Source: Bacillus pseudomycoides DSM 12442
GTDB taxonomy: Bacteria > Bacillota > Bacilli > Bacillales > Bacillaceae_G
Reading direction: 5' to 3'
Length of the DNA: 64,000 nt
Assembly: GCF_000161455.1 (NCBI RefSeq)
Contig: NZ_CM000745.1
Location: forward strand, 1,994,001-2,058,000
Part shown: piece by piece, positions 59,553-64,000 of the stretch
How the letters are laid out: each line of letters begins with the position of its first letter
Position numbering within the stretch: position 1 is the stretch's first letter
Translations under genes and position numbers: made by a program
The notes under the pieces: model-generated
What the model saw: only the letters and a program-made list of their open reading frames with translations
Databases searched by the model: none
What the model was told of the DNA's origin: nothing

Positions 59553-59891
59553 TGGCGAGGAGAAACGAAGGTTGTGCCAACAGGATTAGCTTTTGAGATT
59601 CCACCAGGATACGAATTACAAGTACGACCACGTAGCGGTATGAGGCGTGACACGAAGCTACGAGTGATATTAGGTACGGTTGATAGTGGTTTTAGGGGAG
59701 AAGTTGGTGTCATTGTTGATAACGATGAACGAGTATTGGGAGTGAATATGCAGGCTCATGTTATTGAAAGAGGAACGCGCATTGCTCAAGGCGTTATAGC
59801 CCCAGTGGAAACAGCACATTTTGTGGAAGTGGACGGGCTATCGGAAAGCCAAAGAGGTAAAAACGGATTCGGATCAACAGGAACTAAGTAA
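59553..59891 (+). pseudogene. Phage-type dUTPase, N-terminally truncated
   Basis: The frame reads GETKVVPTGLAFEIPPGYEL, VRPRSGM (motif 2), GTVDSGFRGEVGVIV (motif 3, with Phe in the usual Tyr position), RGTRIAQGVIAP (motif 4) and RGKNGFGSTG (motif 5). Motif 1 and ~35 N-terminal residues are absent and the frame is closed by a stop just upstream. GTG 59574 could start a 105-residue product, but without motif 1 the trimeric active site is incomplete. dUTPases keep uracil out of phage DNA. Confidence 0.8.
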
Positions 59892-60224
59892 TACCAAATT
59901 TAAATTTTCTTCAGGCTGAAAATTTAATGAAACAAAAAGTAATGAATAAAAGGAAAAATCCCTGGGGGACAGGGATTCGATAAGGGAGATATTGTCGTCG
60001 TGCAATGTCGAAATTTGGCATATTCAACAAATTAATATTATCACGAATTTTTAGGGGATTGTGATAGTGGATGTGTCAAAAATGTGTACGGGTTTCATAT
60101 ACAGGCGTTATTTTACAATTATCTCGGCCGGGCCCTTCATAAGGAAGAAAGTGGTTTTAAGGATTTTTAAGAAAAATAAAAAAGACAGCCGATATTTGCG
60201 ACTGAACTCTTTTTATAAAAATCT
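59892..60224. other. Gene-poor stretch right of the dUTPase fragment
   Basis: A plus-strand frame at 60061-60267 is open but has no ribosome site and lies antisense to the better gene at 60225-60404. CAGCCG/CGACTG near 60186-60206 could be the terminator of that minus gene, as it is followed on the minus strand by TCTTTTTTATTTTT. Confidence 0.45.
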
Positions 60225-60404
60225 TTATTTATCTTCAAGAGGTTTCATAACACTAGATGGAAGTTGATTGGTTGGAGCTAATACAGATTCTTCACTTGCT
60301 GATTGAAGTGTTTTTAACTTTAGGAGTACACCTGCCTCTGTAGCAATTTCGTCCTCTTTTGCTTGATGGCTTGATGTAGATATATTTTCATTCGCTTTCT
60401 CCAT
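60225..60404 (-). CDS. 59-residue acidic hypothetical protein
   Basis: Minus-strand ATG 60404 is preceded by TAAGGAGGGATGTAAA, an excellent ribosome site. The protein begins MEKANENISTSSHQAKEDEI and ends NQLPSSVMKPLEDK; it is hydrophilic, Ser/Glu-rich and probably unstructured. I know no family. Confidence 0.62.
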   Translation of the reverse strand: MEKANENISTSSHQAKEDEIATEAGVLLKLKTLQSASEESVLAPTNQLPSSVMKPLEDK

Positions 60405-60977
60405 TTTACATCCCTCCTTATTACATGTAGGTATACAAGCGACATAATTGTTGAAAATTACTAAAGTGTTTTTTAGTATTGCACTGATTATGAATAAAAT
60501 GTATTGAAAAATCTTTTAGTAATAAATGCCGTTGTAACAATAGTATAGGATAGATTTAAAATATTATGCTGGATGGGAAGAGAGATGGAAATTAAACAAA
60601 ATAAAAGTGTTATTTAATAGCAAATAAAAAGAGAGAACACATATGAATGTGCTCTCAGAAAGGTAGATTTTTTATGAGAAAGGGTCTACATAAAATAATA
60701 TATGCTTGTCTCAGTTAAATATGAAAAAAATCAACAAAAACGCTATTTTGTATGTAATAAAAATGCCCTCTTTCAATATGAGGGCATATGAGTAAGCATG
60801 TCTTATATCCATAATATATGCTTACCCTATCAAATAGTGACAAGTTAATAAAAATAAAAGAGCAGCTAGCAAAAGCTAACTGCTCGGCTCCAATGGGGGG
60901 ACTGGAGAAAGATTATTGTATCTACAGTATTGACAGAATATTGAATTTTATTCAAACGGAAATGTTTATTAGGGAAG
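60405..60977. other. Gene-free stretch with a series of hairpins
   Basis: Three stems have A runs on the left and so would end minus-strand transcripts: 60631-60656 (GAGAG..CTCTC), 60762-60787 (ATGCCCTC/GAGGGCAT) and 60861-60887 (GAGCAGCTAGC, AAAA loop). A fourth (GTAAGCAT/ATGCTTAC) lies at 60793-60826. The plus frame 60818-61009 runs through these and has no ribosome site. The hairpin at 60861 is the likely terminator of the gene at 60978. Confidence 0.5.
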
Positions 60978-61142
60978 TCACACCAAAATCTTTGTTATTA
61001 GCCATGTGACTCCTATAAGAATTAAAAATTCAAAGGATATTAGAAATGCGTTTTTCTGTGGCTTTTTAAATTCTTTTATCAAAGCGAAAAATGCACTAAT
61101 TCCTGCAAGAATAAAAATAATGAGTCTCAATGTATCTGGCAT
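60978..61142 (-). CDS. 54-residue two-helix membrane protein
   Basis: Minus-strand ATG 61142 follows TTTTAGGAGTGTTGAAC. The protein has two hydrophobic segments (LRLIIFILAGISAFFALIKE and FLILIGVTWLITKILV) joined by a basic loop (FKKPQKNAF). Its size and layout are holin- or small stress-peptide-like, but no lysis partner is adjacent. I do not recognise the family. Confidence 0.62.
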   Translation of the reverse strand: MPDTLRLIIFILAGISAFFALIKEFKKPQKNAFLISFEFLILIGVTWLITKILV

Positions 61143-61588
61143 GTTCAACACTCCTAAAATTTAGTTAATTAAATTATAAAGTGAATTCTTTTTGTGTTAA
61201 AAAATGTTATTTAAAATTAAGGGGAAATTAAGCTCAATTTAAACAAAATAATCCTTTTAATAGAAAGCGAGGAACAAGTTAAAAAGGTTTCGAAAATGAT
61301 TAAAATAAGATCAATTATCCTAGGTGCTGCCGTGATCGGTTTAGCGTCTTATTTGTTGTTAAGGAAAGATAAGGGGTGAGGGGGTCGACCAAGAGGCATG
61401 TAATTTTGGGCCATAGATTGTATTTTATCTCCATTAATAGATTGTAGTGTAACTGACTTTAAAACTTGAAGATTAGATATGAATATTATTACTCTAAAAT
61501 ACAGAATATAGACTAATAAACAAGCTGTTTTTTGTTTTTAATCATAGAATATGATGAATCCTATTGTGAAGAGGAGGTAATCATATCT
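61143..61588. other. Intergenic stretch with a possible 27-codon ORF
   Basis: ATG 61296 behind AAAAAGGTTTCGAAA opens MIKIRSIILGAAVIGLASYL, LLRKDKG to TGA 61379: one membrane helix and a basic tail. The upstream frame is also open for some codons (EEQVKKVSK), so this may be the end of a longer lost gene. Nothing else is seen. Confidence 0.4.
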
Positions 61589-61777
61589 ATGAGATGTAAT
61601 TGTCATTTTAATCGCTTTCGAGATTGCGGTAGATTTTGGGATAACTTAATGTTCTGTAGATGCAGACATAGAGATTGTGATGACCGTCGTTGTAGACGCG
61701 ACTGTGATTGCGATGATTGTCGTCGTAGACGTAAACATGATCGTGATTGTGATCGCGATGAGCGTCGAGAGTGGTAA
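61589..61777 (+). CDS. Cys/Arg/Asp-rich 62-residue protein
   Basis: An unusual composition: 11 Cys and about 30 Arg and Asp residues in 62, e.g. MFCRCRHRDCDDRRCRRDC and DDCRRRRKHDRDCDRDERRE. The spacing is quasi-repetitive (RDC, DDR, RRR). The first 20 residues (MRCNCHFNRFRDCGRFWDNL) are more varied. It could bind metal or crosslink through disulfides, as some spore coat proteins do. AGGAGG is about 11 bases before ATG 61589. A strong terminator follows. Confidence 0.65.
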   Translation: MRCNCHFNRFRDCGRFWDNLMFCRCRHRDCDDRRCRRDCDCDDCRRRRKHDRDCDRDERREW

Positions 61778-61785
61778 ATTTTTTT

Positions 61786-61819
61786 GAAAGAGTGCTTTTC
61801 TTCAAAGCACTCCTTTTTG
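61786..61819 (+). terminator. Terminator after the Cys/Arg/Asp-rich gene
   Basis: GAGTGCTTT and AAAGCACTC pair around TTCTTC and end in CTTTTTG. Confidence 0.85.
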
Positions 61820-61940
61820 TTTATGGATTTTCTGAATTCTTTATTGATAGTAGTTATTTAATAGAAAGAATGTAGTTGTAATTCAATTTAAGGGCTAACA
61901 AAACAAACGAACACAACGAACAAAAATAGAGGAGGGAATT

Positions 61941-62150
61941 ATGGATTCTAAAGTAACGTTTACTATGCAAATGAATGGTGAGAGTAAAGATGCAACTGCA
62001 TATGTGAGTTGAATTACCAATTTAATACAGTAGAGAAAATGGTTTGTTCCTATTGGTCAAAGTCTAGAAAAAATCATTTATCATGATTTTGATGAAACAC
62101 CACACATGGCAATTGGATGAAGAATTTAGTAAATTGAAAAAAGTTTTATA
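61941..62150 (+). pseudogene. Decayed small gene
   Basis: GAGGAGGGAATT before ATG 61941 is a strong ribosome site, but the frame ends after 23 codons (MDSKVTFTMQMNGESKDATA, YVS). Downstream bases in other frames (VEKMVCSYWSKS) read like coding sequence, so one or more small indels broke the gene. The family is unknown. The rest of the gap to 62450 holds only the terminator at 62243. Confidence 0.45.
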
Positions 62151-62242
62151 AATTGCACACCTTTTGAACTAGGCAAGCATATATTGAAGTATGGGACAAG
62201 CGTAAATCGCTTTTTTCATACTCATTGAAAACTCCTTATCAC

Positions 62243-62272
62243 GAAAGAGCACTGTCGAGTGCTCTTTTTAAT
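62243..62272 (+). terminator. Terminator after the decayed small gene
   Basis: AAAGAGCACT and AGTGCTCTTT around GTCG, then TTTAATTT. Confidence 0.85.
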
Positions 62273-62450
62273 TTGGAATATATACATAGGTGAAAAAGCT
62301 TGGAGAAGTCATTTCATGCACAAAATGAAATGTATGAAAATATAATGGGAAAATGTAGGGAAGACATAAATGTTATTATTTTACAAGTGGGTATTGATGT
62401 CCGTGAATCCATGATAAATAAGATGATTCTAATATAGGTGGATGAATAAT

Positions 62451-63104
62451 ATGAATCCAAGAAATTTAACGGTTACGGGAGCATGGTTTCAAGTAGGTGG
62501 AAATACGATAGCTGCCATTGGAACTACAAGAGGGTTTATAGGAGAAGAAAATGTTGAAGAACCACTTGTAATTGTAGGTGGATCATTACAAGCTCTTGGA
62601 TATATACTGCAATTGATAGCGTTAAAAGATTCCTTTGAAAAACAAGGGATGAAAGTAGAAGAAACTGCACTGAGTAAAGAGGAACAAATGAAACAAAGAA
62701 ATAAATCTTTGGAGAAAACAGGGATTGAATTATTAGCTTTAGGGAATGTTTCAAATGTAATAGGAACGTTTTTTAATATACAAAAAGAAATGGAAGAGAA
62801 TGATTATCTCATTATCACAGGAAATAGTCTACAGTCTATTGGTGCATTTGTAGGGGTAGAGGTGGCACTGAATGAGGAGCCTGAAATTCCATGGTTGATT
62901 GTAGTGGGTAATTCACTACAAACGCTAGGAGCTGGATTGCAAGCATTTCAAGGCATACACAACATATCCAAGGAAAACCAAATGATTGAGAAAAATGATA
63001 GAGAAAAAGAAGATGAGAGATTCGTTGGACTAATTGGTATTTGGATACAAGCAATCGGTACAGCAGTTTCAGCAATTGGAATCACACAAATGATAGAGGA
63101 TTGA
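62451..63104 (+). CDS. Internally repetitive GNSLQ protein (DUF6944-like)
   Basis: A 217-residue protein built of about six related helical units with glycines and a Gln at fixed spacing: GAWFQVGGNTIAAIG, VGGSLQALGYILQLI, LGNVSNVIGTFFN, TGNSLQSIGAFVGVE, VGNSLQTLGAGLQAF and IGIWIQAIGTAVSAIG. The units are amphipathic to hydrophobic and resemble small membrane hairpins. A charged linker splits them (ETALSKEEQMKQRNKSLEKT). It fits the DUF6944 repetitive family of the B. cereus group, which has no known role. AGGTGG is nine bases before ATG 62451; ATG 62442 abuts it. Confidence 0.78.
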   Translation: MNPRNLTVTGAWFQVGGNTIAAIGTTRGFIGEENVEEPLVIVGGSLQALGYILQLIALKDSFEKQGMKVEETALSKEEQMKQRNKSLEKTGIELLALGNVSNVIGTFFNIQKEMEENDYLIITGNSLQSIGAFVGVEVALNEEPEIPWLIVVGNSLQTLGAGLQAFQGIHNISKENQMIEKNDREKEDERFVGLIGIWIQAIGTAVSAIGITQMIED

Positions 63105-63311
63105 GTTTGAAACTTTAGCTATCGAGAAATTAGTATGAAGATTCATATGAATGGAAGGAAATATTTCATTCTCTTTTAAGGTCGGACAAGGACTTTAGGG
63201 AGAATTATTTTCTATAGCTCAATTTTTGGTAATTTAAAAGAATAAAAGATGTTTTATAGTGTAGGTTTTTCTTCTTTCCTGTCGAAGATGTAATAAAAGG
63301 GAGGTAGTAAA

Positions 63312-63629
63312 ATGGCACAGTTTGAAGTTGGAAAAATCACTTATTTAGGAGAGAGAAAAGAAGAAATAGATTTTCGAATAGCTTATGTAAGGATTGATGA
63401 CTATTTAGACTGGGAAGTCATTATACGTGGAACTACTGATAAAGATACAATTTTTATTGAAATAATGAAGAAAAATGAGCAACCAGTATTTGAATTTATT
63501 ACTACTGAAGGTGAAGTTCTTCAAGGTAGGACAAAAATAGTGAAATTTATCCCGAAATTAATTGATACAGAAATTGATTTATTTGGTATTGGAAAGTTAA
63601 ATGGTTATGAAATAAAAAGCGTCCAATAG
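63312..63629 (+). CDS. Hypothetical 105-residue beta-rich protein
   Basis: A soluble protein with alternating strands (FEVGKITYLGERKEEIDFRI, LDWEVIIRGTTDKDTIFIEI, then LQGRTKIVKFIPKLIDTEID). No Cys, signal or membrane segment. GGGAGGTAGTAAA precedes ATG 63312. I do not recognise the family; the IS231-type fragment begins right behind it. Confidence 0.65.
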   Translation: MAQFEVGKITYLGERKEEIDFRIAYVRIDDYLDWEVIIRGTTDKDTIFIEIMKKNEQPVFEFITTEGEVLQGRTKIVKFIPKLIDTEIDLFGIGKLNGYEIKSVQ

Positions 63630-63637
63630 GACATAGC

Positions 63638-64000
63638 CATCAAGTTAAGACTATGTATAATTTTCAACAAAAACAACCAACGCGTCTAATCATCTATAAA
63701 TTAACAGAATCTGAACATACAAAACGATTAGAACGGCATAAAAAAGAAAAACGACGAATGCCTAAATACGCGAGTGGTATCAACTTGTTTATTACAAAGA
63801 TAAATGAAACTGACATGACGGCGCATAAAATTTATCAATTCTATTCTCTTCGTTGGCAAGTTGAAATTTTATTTAAAACATGGAAATCTATTTTTGGTAT
63901 TCATGCGGTAAAAAAGATAAAACTCGAGCGATTCCAGTGCCATTTATATGGACAGTTAATTGCGCTATGTCCAACAAGATACTTCTCATTTGAAGGGATC
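63638..64000 (+). mobile_element. IS231-type (IS4 family) element, internally deleted and cut by window edge
   Basis: AGCCATCAAGTTAAGA at 63638-63653 resembles an IS231 terminal repeat (CATCAACTTAAGAA type). It is followed at once, without the ~1 kb expected, by the C-terminal part of the transposase, so most of the element is deleted. Confidence 0.65.
63653..64000 (+). pseudogene. IS231-type transposase, C-terminal fragment
   Basis: The frame from ATG 63653 is open to the window edge: QKQPTRLIIYKLTESEHTKR, RRMPKYASGINLFITKINET, then YQFYSLRWQVEILFKTWKSI, which is the Y-R-E-K signature of IS4-family DDE transposases with the catalytic Glu. The N-terminal ~300 residues, including both Asp residues, are missing. 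The last residues (CPTRYFSFEGI) depart from the family, hinting at a further frameshift near 63965. Confidence 0.8.

Noticed and set aside
60061..60267. Plus-strand open frame of 68 codons
   Set aside because: No ribosome site, and it is antisense to the minus-strand gene at 60225-60404, which has a far better start signal.
60818..61009. Plus-strand open frame of 63 codons
   Set aside because: It begins inside one hairpin and crosses a second that is the terminator of the minus-strand gene at 60978-61142; no ribosome site.

Overview
The window is low-GC Firmicute DNA that reads as a Bacillus cereus group chromosome (B. cereus, B. thuringiensis or close relatives). The reasons are: sporulation and spore-related genes (racA, spo0M, the kamA/yod cluster), strong AGGAGG ribosome sites with frequent GTG and TTG starts, six copies of a roughly 155-bp mosaic repeat matching the group-specific bcr1 element (mostly bounded by TTTAT), and a fragment of an IS231-type transposase at the right edge. 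All identifications come from reading sequence and protein motifs; no database search was run.

Positions 1 to about 47,300 are ordinary chromosome. In order they hold: the end of a cell-wall amidase; a Fur-controlled siderophore-binding lipoprotein; a D-amino acid aminotransferase; nitroreductase; pncA; a YhcYZ-like two-component system; an azoreductase; a two-gene OpuF-type compatible-solute importer whose permease and binding protein are fused; an amino acid antiporter; an McrBC-like ATPase/nuclease pair; a class III hybrid cluster protein behind an FNR-type site; racA; a CNNM/HlyC membrane protein; a sporulation-type histidine kinase; and msmX with its yxkF-like regulator. Next comes a lysine catabolism block from 33.0 to 41.3 kb: yodT, yodS, yodR, yodQ and ablB overlap as one operon, a sigma-54 activator follows, and kamA sits behind a textbook -24/-12 promoter. 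Lysine 2,3-aminomutase and the AblB acetyltransferase are the known route to N-epsilon-acetyl-beta-lysine; the aminotransferase, CoA-transferase and deacylase genes suggest further breakdown of that compound. The block continues with yokU, yozE, yodN and yozD, then a coupled cluster of a small basic Ser/Arg-rich protein, a eukaryotic-type protein kinase and spo0M, a PAP2 phosphatase, a manganese-type CDF exporter and a thioredoxin.

From about 47,350 to the right edge the window is an eroded mobile region. It begins with a phage-type integrase pseudogene that ends in three tandem 11-bp repeats, cut at its 5' end by a deleted IS3-family element. It carries a complete-looking type VII secretion LXG toxin operon (two small helper proteins, an LXG toxin with an RNase A-like C-terminus, a CdiI-like immunity protein), a frameshifted secreted amidase and two loose copies of its last domain, a second integrase fragment, an orphan toxin-50 domain with a putative immunity gene, a replication-relaxation pseudogene, a truncated dUTPase, a frameshifted HTH phage protein and several small genes. 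The intact toxin/immunity cargo amid decayed phage and plasmid genes suggests an old integrated element kept for its toxin locus.

Several genes of under 60 codons with good ribosome sites were found by eye (11873-11986, 29073-29210, 42424-42579, 60225-60404 and 60978-61142), as were remnants of an aldehyde dehydrogenase, a ROK sugar kinase and an RpiR regulator.
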